From Clostridium sp. (GTDB taxonomy: Bacteria; Bacteroidota; Bacteroidia; Bacteroidales; Muribaculaceae), in NCBI GenBank assembly GCA_023666615.1, contig JAMPBQ010000008.1, positions 1 through 64,000 of the forward strand: 64,000 nucleotides of DNA, read 5' to 3'. Both the position numbers and the translations under genes were made by a program. A model generated the notes under the pieces. It did not search any database, was not told where the DNA came from, and saw only the letters and a program-made list of their open reading frames with translations. Shown piece after piece: positions 16,579 to 24,461 of this stretch (positions are counted from its first letter, which is position 1; each line of letters starts with the position of its first letter).

Positions 16579-18395
16579 ACTTCACCTCCTTCTTCTTCGA
16601 TAGTGCCAAAAAGTCCGCCAATATTTTCGTCCTCGTCAGTGATTGCGAGTGCATCTCCCTCCACGTTCGCAGTGAGTGGTTGCGGCTTGCGTTTGGGGAG
16701 GATGCGTTTATATGTATTGTATATTGCCTGAGGCAGAGCGCAGAGGGTCACTTTTTCGTTGACCGGCTCGAAGCTCGCCTCCCAAGGGTCTTCACTCGGC
16801 GAGAAAACATAAACCTTGATACGCTCGGTGGTTTCCACCGTTGCTATCATCTTAACGATTTCATCAACATAGCGTTCATCGTAGATGATAAGCATTTTGT
16901 GTTCGCCATGCTCAAAATAACGGTAGATATTTTTGAATGTCGGCATTCCGGCAAAGGTCTTTTTCTCGTCATATAGGTTCTCTTTGATGCAGAGCATATC
17001 GGTGGAGAGAGCCACCAATCGGCGCATATTCTTCGTGGAGCGTGAACGACCAACGAAGTCGGTGCGGTAGTAGCGAAGATTGTTGTTGTGCAAGCCCTCG
17101 ACAAATTCACCGTTGGGTTTTGTGTAGCCGTTGATAACGCGCTTGTTGCGCTCGTAGGTCACGTTCTCGCAAATGCCGTTCTCGTTGTTGGTACATAGAA
17201 TGCACTGACGCTTGCCCCCATCCTCAGCATTCAACTGCATCACCGCATGAAGCGTCGTGCCCGACCCGGCGAAAAAGTCAAGAACGCAAGAATCATAGTA
17301 CCCTCCTAATTGCAACATTCTATGGATTAGGCTTATCGGCTTGGCATTTGAGAAAGCGGTTTCACCACCAAAGATTGTTTTAACAAGCTGTGTACCATTT
17401 GTGGTAGTTTCTATATCGTCCCATATTGTTTTGGCAACTCGACCGCGTTCAAGTGCCTCCGATAGGAATCTTTTCCTTTGAGGTCCGCCATTACCTGTAC
17501 GTCCAAAAACAATACGATTGTCGGCTTGTAACTTAAGAAAGTTATTATAGTCGTTTTTCCAACTACAATTTGGATTTGGACGATACTCAACCCCTGTATT
17601 TGGATTAACTATTATATATTGTTGATTTGGTCTCCAACCTCCAACTTGAAATGGGTCAGCTTTCCAAGGACCTCGAGGGTCATTGTCGGGATTGGAAAAG
17701 CCCTCTTCACTGTCAGGAATTCTAAACTTAGTCCGGTTTTCTATAATGTAGTTAATATCTTTGAAATAAACAAGATTATATGTATGTGATACTGAAATCA
17801 GAGCAGTATTGGTTACAGACTTAGTAGAGTTCCAAATGATATTACCAACATAGTTTTTTTCACCAAAAATGGAGTCACAAATTAATTTCAGATTAGCGAA
17901 TTCATGATCACTTATTGAAATAAATATACACCCTCGATATGAAAGTAACCTCTTGGCAATTTTTAGTCGTTTATTCATAAACGATGCCCATTTGCTATGA
18001 GGATAGGCATCAGTGGCATCTATTCGTTTGTCATTATATGTAAAATCGTCTTTTTCAGCTTTAAGTGTATTGTAAGGCGGATCAATGTAGATTACGTCGA
18101 TTTTGCCGACGTGGGTGTAGGCAAGGGTTGTGAGGGCTTCGAGGTTGTCGCCCTCAATCAGTATGTGATTGGGGGCATCGTCGCCTCCGTCAGTAAGTGC
18201 CTTTGCGGTGTCCTCAACGAGCACTGGTAACTCATTGCGCAGCCGTTCCTCCACTTCTTCGGGCTTGTCCTCCCACACAAGACCATATGTCTTGTTCTCG
18301 CGAAGCAAACCGAGAAGCGAAGCACGTTCATCATCGTTCAAGCCCTCCAACGTGCGGATACGTTCTTCGAGTTTTATTTTGTCAGTCGCTTTCAT
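16575..18395 (-). CDS. Beta-class N6-adenine DNA methyltransferase (Mod-like)
   Basis: The product is 606 residues from the ATG at 18393-18395 (MKATDKIKLEERIRTLEG). An in-frame TTG 12 codons earlier is less likely. Motif IV IDPPYNT (104-110) precedes motif I DFFAGSGTT (373-381), the beta-class order of type III Mod proteins. The stretch between, about 112-371, should include the target-recognition region. The DNA for just that stretch (about 17281-18060) is roughly 30-38% GC by line counts, against about 50% on either side, which suggests exchange of the recognition domain. It is the first gene of the island, coupled to the Res-like gene, and should methylate adenine to protect the host. Confidence 0.88.
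   Translation of the reverse strand: MKATDKIKLEERIRTLEGLNDDERASLLGLLRENKTYGLVWEDKPEEVEERLRNELPVLVEDTAKALTDGGDDAPNHILIEGDNLEALTTLAYTHVGKIDVIYIDPPYNTLKAEKDDFTYNDKRIDATDAYPHSKWASFMNKRLKIAKRLLSYRGCIFISISDHEFANLKLICDSIFGEKNYVGNIIWNSTKSVTNTALISVSHTYNLVYFKDINYIIENRTKFRIPDSEEGFSNPDNDPRGPWKADPFQVGGWRPNQQYIIVNPNTGVEYRPNPNCSWKNDYNNFLKLQADNRIVFGRTGNGGPQRKRFLSEALERGRVAKTIWDDIETTTNGTQLVKTIFGGETAFSNAKPISLIHRMLQLGGYYDSCVLDFFAGSGTTLHAVMQLNAEDGGKRQCILCTNNENGICENVTYERNKRVINGYTKPNGEFVEGLHNNNLRYYRTDFVGRSRSTKNMRRLVALSTDMLCIKENLYDEKKTFAGMPTFKNIYRYFEHGEHKMLIIYDERYVDEIVKMIATVETTERIKVYVFSPSEDPWEASFEPVNEKVTLCALPQAIYNTYKRILPKRKPQPLTANVEGDALAITDEDENIGGLFGTIEEEGGEV
17281..18060 (-). other. AT-rich block inside the methylase gene
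   Basis: Hand counts of single 60-base lines give 23, 19, 18 and 16 G+C here, against about 29-33 in lines on the 3' side. The block corresponds to residues about 112-371, exactly between the two catalytic motifs. This pattern fits replacement of the target-recognition domain by recombination. Confidence 0.6.
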
Positions 18396-18434
18396 GGCGA
18401 ATCTCGGAATCGCGGATTCACCTCGCGACAATTT

Positions 18435-18776
18435 CTGGCAGGTTTATACAAAAAAGACGTGAGAATCTGTACTTCACATATCCTTTTACCGATGGTACCT
18501 GCCAGAGTAACCATTACAACCGAACATGCTTTTCGAGAAACTCACGCCGGTATATATGGCTACCCAAACCCATTCCATGCCATCATGACATAGAATGAGC
18601 CGGATAGGTAAATACATACCCGTGAGCATCTACTATTGCATTATTCTTGGTTGTAAATAAAAACTGGCAGGTTTTCGGTAAACAAGAATAAAGCGAGTAA
18701 ACGCCTTTTATTTTTCCTCCCGCCTCGCTTTCACTCTTGAAAGACGCACGGCGTGAGTTTTGTTGAGGCAAAGTTA
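18435..18776 (-). other. Structured leader or unidentified RNA upstream of the defence operon
   Basis: The region has no convincing gene but much symmetry. A 12-bp inverted repeat (AAACTCACGCCG) lies at 18538-18549 and 18749-18760. CTGGCAGGTTT occurs at 18435-18445 and 18664-18674, with a 9-nt inverted copy ACCTGCCAG at 18497-18505. The middle copy could pair with either outer one, giving alternative folds. A minus-strand TAACTTTG box lies at 18769-18776, so an RNA starting there would carry all these elements, over about 370 nt before the methylase ATG. It may be a regulatory leader, a separate small RNA, or an invertible segment. Confidence 0.45.
18769..18776 (-). promoter_or_regulatory. 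Possible -7 box for the defence operon leader
   Basis: The minus strand reads TAACTTTGCC followed by the structured region. The same TAACTTTG box is used by the tmRNA gene. No TTTG is found 19-21 bp upstream, so support is partial. Confidence 0.4.
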
Positions 18777-19272
18777 AGGATTTGTTCTGAATTTTATGCG
18801 ATTTTGGGGCTTTATTTTTTGAAAATTTGTCTTTTGGCGGGCGGGCGCATTGTTTGGCTTGTTTTTGTGGGGGATAGTTATGGAGATTATTTGTGCTTTT
18901 GTCGCGTGTCAAATCGGGAAGTGTTGGAAAACCGATAAAAGGATGGACAAATGCCGTTGCCACAACGGCGCCTCTGCGAGGCTTACCTTTTTGATTGTCA
19001 GTGGCCCCCAGGCTGCGCCTGGGGTTAATCACAATATAGCCTCTACGAGGCATTGACTTGGTTTTTCAACACCCATTCGGCTATCGCCATTGGCAAAGCC
19101 GAGATTATCGCTGACGCCAATGATTACGTCCGAAGGCAAATCAAAGCCATGATAGGCCACTCTTGTCACCGGCTTTCCATAATTATTTTTCGCGAAAATT
19201 ATTTTTGTCAAAAATAATAATTATTTTTGATTTCACCAAGGCGCAGGCCAAAAAACGCCTCAATTAAAGATC
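18777..19272. other. Intergenic stretch with a hairpin repeat and an AT palindrome
   Basis: The stretch holds one copy of the window's three-hairpin repeat (18970-19051) and a perfect 23-bp palindrome centred on 19219 (TCAAAAATAAT, A, then its complement). A minus-strand frame from a TTG at 19211 gives about 45 residues of plausible coding sequence (KPVTRVAYHGFDLPSDVIIG) before running into the repeat. It may be a gene remnant cut by the repeat. No other gene is seen. Confidence 0.5.
18970..19051. repeat. Three-hairpin interspersed repeat, copy 1
   Basis: Three small hairpins lie in a row: GCCTC-tgc-GAGGC (18970-18982), CCCCAGGC-tgc-GCCTGGGG (19006-19024) and GCCTC-tac-GAGGC (19039-19051). 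The middle hairpin is followed by TTAATCACAAT. Two more copies occur near 42.0 and 46.7 kb. It looks like a REP-type palindromic repeat. Confidence 0.85.
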
Positions 19273-19679
19273 TTAATGGTCTGAGTTTGTTACAACCGGG
19301 AGATTACTTTCTGTCCAGGCCAATATTCCGCAATCCATATCCACTACCTTGTATCCCTTCTCGGCAAGATAGCGGGCTGCTTCATCGCTGCGGCGGCCGC
19401 TGCGGCAATATACGTAAATTGTTTTCGCCTTGTCTAGCCCTTCTGCTCCATGCTTGAAGCTGTCAGCGTCAAGCCAGTTGAGAAGATGCGCTCCTTTGAG
19501 ATGTCCGGTCTCAAATTCATCCGGCTTGCGCACATCGAGAAGATATGCGTCGGGGTCTTCATTGAGCCTTGCCTGAAATTCCGCCGGCGATACAACCTCC
19601 GCTTTTGGGCCGTCGGCCTTTGCGCTGCATCCTGCCATGATTAATGCCATAAAAAAGTGAATATTAACGATAATCTCAT
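19273..19679 (-). pseudogene. Rhodanese-like lipoprotein with a T-run frameshift in the signal peptide
   Basis: The rhodanese domain is intact: PAEFQARLNEDPDAYLLDVR, HLKGAHLLNW, and the active-site loop CRSGRRSDEA with its catalytic Cys. Such domains move sulfane sulfur or act as envelope redox proteins. Translation in the rhodanese frame can begin at the ATG at 19648-19650, but this leaves a very short leader (MALIMAGC). A second ATG at 19677-19679, 9 bp after the PH-domain gene, starts MRLSLIFTF and then leaves frame. Adding one T to the T6 run near 19651-19656 fuses them into MRLSLIFTFFMALIMAGC, a textbook lipoprotein signal. The cause could be a sequencing error, a real mutation or slippage. 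Confidence 0.7.
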
Positions 19680-19688
19680 ATTGCAATT

Positions 19689-20120
19689 TTATTTCTCTGC
19701 AATGTCGGGGTTTATCTCTTTGAGCCGGGCGATGAATCCGTCGCGGTCTTTGGGAGAAATTTCCAGCGGCATGGAGCTTTTCAGAATCTTTCTTTCTGAA
19801 AACTTGATTGAAACGCGCCGGGTGGAAAGCGCTGGGGCGGAGAGAATGCCGCTTGTTTTCTTCACCTCTGATATTTTGTTGATTGGAAACCATTCCCAGC
19901 GATAAAATATGTTGCGGACGCCCAATTTTCCATCGCATATCTGATATTTCACGCTGGCAAACATCACAATCTCCATTATGCAGAGCCATGAGCCGAGCAA
20001 AAGCCCAACCCAAAAGATTTCGCCGTCAATCAGCGGCCCTGCGCACGCAAAAAGGGTCGTGAAAATGACGATTGCCGGTATCCACCAGTCTATCTTTGAT
20101 TTATATGTCTTTGTATCCAT
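19689..20120 (-). CDS. Small membrane protein with a bacterial PH-like domain
   Basis: The product has 143 residues from the ATG at 20118-20120 (MDTKTYKSKIDWWIPAI). Two hydrophobic helices fill about residues 11-55 (VIFTTLFACAGPLI and LLLGSWLCIMEIVMF). A bacterial PH-like fold follows: KYQICDGKLGVRNIFYRWEW, then PINKISEVKKTSG. The motif LEISPKDRDGFIARLKEINP is common in this family. The function is unknown; such proteins sit in the inner membrane. It is the first gene of a two-gene unit with the rhodanese lipoprotein and is divergent from the TonB-dependent receptor. Confidence 0.72.
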   Translation of the reverse strand: MDTKTYKSKIDWWIPAIVIFTTLFACAGPLIDGEIFWVGLLLGSWLCIMEIVMFASVKYQICDGKLGVRNIFYRWEWFPINKISEVKKTSGILSAPALSTRRVSIKFSERKILKSSMPLEISPKDRDGFIARLKEINPDIAEK

Positions 20121-20179
20121 GCCATGCAATTTGTTTGCGCGCTTTAGGCGCATCTGCGTTGTCAGCTGAAAGCAATTAT

Positions 20180-20220
20180 GCAAAGGTACATAAATTTTGA
20201 GATTTTTTACGTACCTTTGC
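20180..20220. promoter_or_regulatory. Divergent -7 boxes within an inverted repeat
   Basis: GCAAAGGTAC (20180-20189) and GTACCTTTGC (20211-20220) form a perfect 10-bp inverted repeat. Each arm contains a TACCTTTG box, pointing left to the PH-domain gene and right to the TonB-dependent receptor. No TTTG lies at the right spacing in either direction. The symmetry might also be an operator. Confidence 0.5.
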
Positions 20221-20321
20221 AATATTATTTGGGTGCTGTTTATTTCGTGGAATTATGAAACATTTCAACCAAAAGCTATAATCGGCAGTAAAATCAATTA
20301 AAATCATTACAGATATAATAA

Positions 20322-22250
20322 ATGAACGCAAAACCAATCTTTTTCACGATAATAGCTTCATTGGCTTCCTTGGCCAATGCCTATGGGCAGGAGGCTGCGG
20401 ACCTGACGAATGAGCGAGAGCAGAGCGTAGCTTGCTACAGCTCTGCCGAGCGAAGAGGAAGATGCGATACAATCGATTCTGCGCAGCGGCTGCATGAAGT
20501 TGTGGTGACAGGCACGAATTCTCCTATACATAAAAATCTGTTGCCTTACACCGTGTCGGTAGTAGGGCAAGACCGATTGGAATCCACCGGTGAGACGCAG
20601 GTGCTTTCTGCAATCTCCGGCATGGTGCCGAGCCTGTTTGTAACTGAGCGCAGCATATTCGGATTCGGAGTGAGCAATGGAGGTTCTGGAGGAATCAAGC
20701 TGCGCGGTGTCGGCAACAATGGCGCTGTCTTGATGATGGTTGACGGTCAGCCGCAGTTTGCCGGAATCTATTCTCACCACATCGCCGATTTCTATGATAA
20801 GGAGTATGTGGAGCGTGTGGAGGTGCTTCGCGGCCCGGGTTCTGTCTTATACGGCTCGAACGCTATGGGCGGCGCAATCAATGTAATCAGCAAGAATCCG
20901 AGCGAGAATGGGGTAAAAACCACCATCTCCTCCCAATACGGCTCTTACAATACCTGGCTCTCATCCTTGACCAATACAGCGCGTATCGGCAAGTTCTCTT
21001 CATTGGCGTCGGTTTCTTACAACCGCACAGACGGCAACGTCAAGAATTTTGATTTCAAACAGGTTGACGCTTACGCAAAGATCGGCTATGATTTCTCAGA
21101 GAATTGGAAAGCCAACGCTGATTATACCTTTATGAATTTCAAGGGCAACGATCCGATTTATCCCACACTGTCAGACCCTGAGTCAACCGACATCTATCAC
21201 CAAAACATCATTCGCGGGGAAGCGTCGGTGAGTGCCAGCAACAGCTACGGCTCCGCCTCCGGCTTGGCGCGCGTGTATTACAGCTACGGCAACCATTTCA
21301 TTGATGACCCCCGCCATTTCCACAGCACTGACGACCGCCTGGGTGTGATGCTCTATGAGAATTTTTCTCCATGGAAAGGAAGTTCGGCCACTGTAGGATT
21401 TGATTTCGATGTGTATTCCGGCGAGATACCAATGTCAGGTGGCCGCCCGGTGTCTGACACCAACTTAGGGGCTATCACCCGCAAGAAGATTGTGGAATAC
21501 TCGCCCTATGTCACGCTGTCGCAGTCGCTGGCCGGAAACATTCTCAATCTCAATGCCGGACTGCGCATGGCCAACAGCGATAAGTTCGACACACAATGGG
21601 TGCCTCAATTCGGCTTTGCCGTCAATCCCGGGCTCGGATTCAACATCAAGGGAAATTTGGCGATGGGCTACCGCAATCCATCTTTCCGCGAGCTTTATCT
21701 CTACCGCATGGCCAATCCTGACTTGAATCCTGAAAAGATGATGAACTATGAGCTTTCGGTGGGCAAGCGCTTCTCACGATATTTCTCAGTGGATCTCACC
21801 GCCTATTACAGCCGTGGCACTGACATGATTCAGGTCGTTGACCAAAAGAATGTCAACACCGGCAAGTTCACCAACAAGGGCATAGAGATTTCGGCGAACA
21901 GCCATCCGCTTGACAATCTGCGCCTATATGCATCATACAGCTACCTACACACATCGCTTGAAGACCTCGTGGGCGCGCCGAAAAACCAGTATTACCTTGG
22001 CGCAGACCTTACGCTCTGGAAAAAACTGAATATAGCGGCCGACCTAAAGGGAGTAGGTGGCCTTTATGTGTCAGAAGGGATAAAGAATCAGAACTATGCC
22101 CTTCTGAATCTGAAGCTGAGCTATGAGATTTGCCGCTACGCGGCAATATTCACAAGGCTTGAGAATATTACCGACGCCCAATACGTCATAAACCGAGGAT
22201 ATGATATGCCCGGATTCACGGCAATGGGCGGATTCAAAGTAAACTTCTAA
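20322..22250 (+). CDS. TonB-dependent outer-membrane receptor
   Basis: The 642-residue product has a signal peptide ending near NAYG-QEAAD. A plug domain follows (HEVVVTGTNSPIHKNLLPY to YVERVEVLRGPGSVLYGSNA, then GGAINVISK). The 22-strand barrel ends in an aromatic residue (FKVNF). Such receptors take up iron chelates, haem, cobalamin or other ligands using TonB energy. There is no SusD partner and no CarboxypepD-like N-terminal domain, so it is not a SusC glycan porin. The substrate cannot be read from the sequence. The gene is monocistronic, with a 200-bp upstream region shared with the PH-domain gene. Confidence 0.9.
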   Translation: MNAKPIFFTIIASLASLANAYGQEAADLTNEREQSVACYSSAERRGRCDTIDSAQRLHEVVVTGTNSPIHKNLLPYTVSVVGQDRLESTGETQVLSAISGMVPSLFVTERSIFGFGVSNGGSGGIKLRGVGNNGAVLMMVDGQPQFAGIYSHHIADFYDKEYVERVEVLRGPGSVLYGSNAMGGAINVISKNPSENGVKTTISSQYGSYNTWLSSLTNTARIGKFSSLASVSYNRTDGNVKNFDFKQVDAYAKIGYDFSENWKANADYTFMNFKGNDPIYPTLSDPESTDIYHQNIIRGEASVSASNSYGSASGLARVYYSYGNHFIDDPRHFHSTDDRLGVMLYENFSPWKGSSATVGFDFDVYSGEIPMSGGRPVSDTNLGAITRKKIVEYSPYVTLSQSLAGNILNLNAGLRMANSDKFDTQWVPQFGFAVNPGLGFNIKGNLAMGYRNPSFRELYLYRMANPDLNPEKMMNYELSVGKRFSRYFSVDLTAYYSRGTDMIQVVDQKNVNTGKFTNKGIEISANSHPLDNLRLYASYSYLHTSLEDLVGAPKNQYYLGADLTLWKKLNIAADLKGVGGLYVSEGIKNQNYALLNLKLSYEICRYAAIFTRLENITDAQYVINRGYDMPGFTAMGGFKVNF

Positions 22251-22341
22251 GATTTTGCTGTGATTGACAGGCGGTATTCGCTGGGCGATTTGAAACGCTG
22301 AATCCCGTTATGCCTTGTTGGCTTTGGCGTCAGCCAGCTAT

Positions 22342-23091
22342 TTAATTTTGGCGAGATATTTTCCTTCTTTTCTGCCATTCGCGCCGCTCATCAATTGGCA
22401 TCTGTTCACAGGCATAGCTAAGCATGATTGATGGCATTCTTCCAATGTTTTCCGCAAGGAATTTTCGCAGCTCAGCCTTGCAGCCTTTTTTCCATGCTTC
22501 GCGAAGCATCCAGCCAGCGGCCTTATGCAGCAAGCCATAGGGGCTGCCCACAAGCTTGGAGGCGCGCTGAAAACATGCGTCAGGACGGCCATTACGGATA
22601 AGCATCCATGCGCTTACCATCGCTATGCGCTGCTGCCAAAGCGTGTGCCCTTCCGATTCTATCCATTCATCCATCAGAGTTATTTCGGGGTAAAGCGCTT
22701 CATGGGCTCCGACTATCTTAATGGCTGACAAATCCACCAAATCCCAATTGTTGATGTGTGGATGCTGCGATACATAGGCATTAAAAATTTGATTCATCTG
22801 AGCCGAGTCTTTCTTCTTTTTCGCCCTTTGGTATTGCTCAACCATTATCAGCAAACCGCATAGGCGCACCTCATGCAACGGCGATTCCACCAATTTAGCG
22901 GTCTCGCGCAATGGCGTGTCTTTCCATGCCGCTTTTACAACCATTCTGACCTGTGGATTTTTCAGTCCAATGAACTTATCGCCGAAGCCATATTCTCCCG
23001 GCCCGGTTTTGAAAAAACGCTGCAATTGCCGCGCCTGGCATTCGTCCGCCATGCTCAATAGCGCCGCCTCTATGTCATTAGCGCAAGTCAT
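22342..23091 (-). CDS. DNA alkylation repair protein, AlkD-like
   Basis: This 249-residue all-helical HEAT-like protein matches AlkD, a base-excision glycosylase for bulky or positively charged alkylpurines. The catalytic block NNWDLVDLSA gives W116 and D120, spaced as W109/D113 in Bacillus AlkD. A later Trp in HKAAGWMLREAW matches the other cleft-forming Trp. The start SMADECQARQLQRFFKTGPGEYG also fits. The product acts on chromosomal DNA in the cytoplasm. It follows the YdeI-like gene by 6 bp and is probably co-transcribed with it. Confidence 0.9.
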   Translation of the reverse strand: MTCANDIEAALLSMADECQARQLQRFFKTGPGEYGFGDKFIGLKNPQVRMVVKAAWKDTPLRETAKLVESPLHEVRLCGLLIMVEQYQRAKKKKDSAQMNQIFNAYVSQHPHINNWDLVDLSAIKIVGAHEALYPEITLMDEWIESEGHTLWQQRIAMVSAWMLIRNGRPDACFQRASKLVGSPYGLLHKAAGWMLREAWKKGCKAELRKFLAENIGRMPSIMLSYACEQMPIDERREWQKRRKISRQN

Positions 23092-23097
23092 AGTTTT

Positions 23098-23673
23098 TTA
23101 GTATTCAAGGAGGCGGCCATAATCGTTCCAGTCGCCTATCATTATTCCTTTCTCACAGGCATCGATTAGTTTTTGCAATCTCTTTTGGAAATTTCCTTCG
23201 CGCCCACGGTTTTTCTCATTGTGGATTTTGTCAATTCGCACTCTTTGATAAAGTGGGTGGAATGACTTGAAGTTCCTCAAGGCTTTCTTATTCTTTTTGA
23301 AAGCTTCCTCCACTTCCGGATACCATGCGAATCTCTCATTAAGGTCAGGCAAACCTTCCATTCCCAAATCGGTCATAAGCCCGATTTTAATTAACCGCCG
23401 GCATCTTTCTTTGTTGAGTTCCGTCCAGTTGGAGTCTTTTTTTCGCGGCGAAAATCTCTGAACAACAACACCCTCATATAATTTGCAGGTGGAATCAATC
23501 CAACCGAAACAGAGGGCTTCCTCAACAGCATCAAGATACAGCACCAAGCCGTCAACCGGACTCTTCCCTTTCTTCACACGGAGCCAGCATTCCGTGGCCG
23601 ATGAGGCGTTTGCCAACAGCCATTTCCTAAATTCCTGCCTTGAAGCGGCGTCTATGAGATTCTTGATTTCCAT
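23098..23673 (-). CDS. YdeI/OmpD-associated family protein
   Basis: The product has 191 residues starting at the ATG at 23671-23673 (MEIKNLIDAASRQEFRKWL). The family marks are EECWLRV-like ATECWLRVKKGKSP, then YLDAVEEALCFGWIDS and RFSPRKKDSNWTELN. These match the YdeI/OmpD-associated family, found in many bacteria and sometimes linked to cationic peptide tolerance; the molecular role is unclear. There is no signal peptide, so it is cytoplasmic. It lies 6 bp upstream of the AlkD-like gene in what looks like a two-gene operon. Confidence 0.85.
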   Translation of the reverse strand: MEIKNLIDAASRQEFRKWLLANASSATECWLRVKKGKSPVDGLVLYLDAVEEALCFGWIDSTCKLYEGVVVQRFSPRKKDSNWTELNKERCRRLIKIGLMTDLGMEGLPDLNERFAWYPEVEEAFKKNKKALRNFKSFHPLYQRVRIDKIHNEKNRGREGNFQKRLQKLIDACEKGIMIGDWNDYGRLLEY

Positions 23674-23888
23674 TGCAGATGCAAAGTTACAAAATTTTGA
23701 GCAGATTTTCAAGGGGATTGGCGACTTATGCGTCGCCCGGCGTTGCAATGTTGATTCTCGCTGTCAACCGAATCGGGGTTGCCATTTGCCTACAAAAGCA
23801 AAAGGAAACGCCCCAATTAAGACGTTTCCTTTAATTTTGCCCCACTTTTTGCCCCACTCATTTACAAGTGGTTGAAAATCAATATGGG

Positions 23889-24287
23889 TGGTGGAGCTGG
23901 AGGGGGTCGAACCCTCGTCCAAACGCGGAAGCAATGTGTTTTCTACGTGCGTAGTCATCCGGTTGGTTTTCGAGATGAGGCAGGCCGGGACTGCCAACCG
24001 CATCCTTATCCTCTAAAGTTTCGGGCATTGACCGAGGCCATCTTTGCCCTATTTCCAGTTTAGCTGCACCGCTGGTCGATTAGTCCTGGAACAATGACAA
24101 TCGGGCGATGTCTCGTCCACGCAACTGTTGCGCGGATTAAGCGATCCTACTATACTTCAGATCAAGCAGCGAGAGCGTAGTTGTTTTCGCCATTTGAAAT
24201 TTTGATGTCAGAGATTAAAGAGATCAGGCATCGTTGCTCTGCACGCTTGCACACCGATTCTACACGCTGTCAAAGCCAGTCAGCCCC
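23889..24287 (-). ncRNA. ssrA: Transfer-messenger RNA (tmRNA)
   Basis: The RNA reads from 24287 down to 23889. Its 5' end GGGGCTGACTGGCTTTGACAG pairs with the 3' end CAGCTCC-ACCA to form a tRNA-like acceptor stem, and the T-arm GGGTTCGACCCCC is near the 3' end. The tag frame at 24162-24191 reads GENNYALAA then TGA, a Bacteroidales-type degradation tag. tmRNA frees ribosomes stalled on broken messages and tags the product for proteolysis; its partner SmpB is encoded near 43.9 kb. CCA is encoded. The 399-nt length is normal. Confidence 0.97.
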
Positions 24288-24302
24288 GGTGAGAATTGGA
24301 TG

Positions 24303-24334
24303 CAAAGTTAAGGATATTTTTTTGAATAACCAAA
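24303..24334 (-). promoter_or_regulatory. tmRNA promoter
   Basis: The minus strand has TTTG (24331-24334), a 20-bp spacer and TAACTTTG (24303-24310), an ideal Bacteroidetes promoter. It lies 15 bp before the mature 5' end of tmRNA. Confidence 0.85.
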
Positions 24335-24422
24335 TTGTGGGGGAGTGTTTTTGTGGATTTAACGAATTTTGCTTTATTTAGCTATGTTTGGGGCTGGGTG
24401 GATAACTTTTTTTCAAGATAAC

Positions 24423-24453
24423 GTTGTTTTAATTTAGATTTGCTTTACTTTTG
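24423..24453 (+). promoter_or_regulatory. Promoter of the DUF4492-cydAB operon
   Basis: GTTG (24423-24426), a 19-bp spacer and TACTTTTG (24446-24453) match the Bacteroidetes consensus with one mismatch in the -33 element. The ATG of the first gene is 8 bp further on, so the transcript would have almost no leader. Confidence 0.6.
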
Positions 24454-24461
24454 CAAACGTT

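Noticed and set aside
10393..18395. Calling the island BREX, DISARM, Druantia or canonical Dnd
   Set aside because: PglZ, BrxC, DUF1998, the large DruE-type helicase and DndA/B/C are all missing in the window.
18583..19053. A 156-codon minus-strand open frame with NQKGKPRRG
   Set aside because: Its first part is a translation of the hairpin repeat and the rest is low-complexity Lys/Gln/Ser; it covers the inverted repeats.
20322..22250. SusC-type glycan porin
   Set aside because: The protein is only 642 residues, lacks the N-terminal carboxypeptidase-like domain and has no SusD neighbour.
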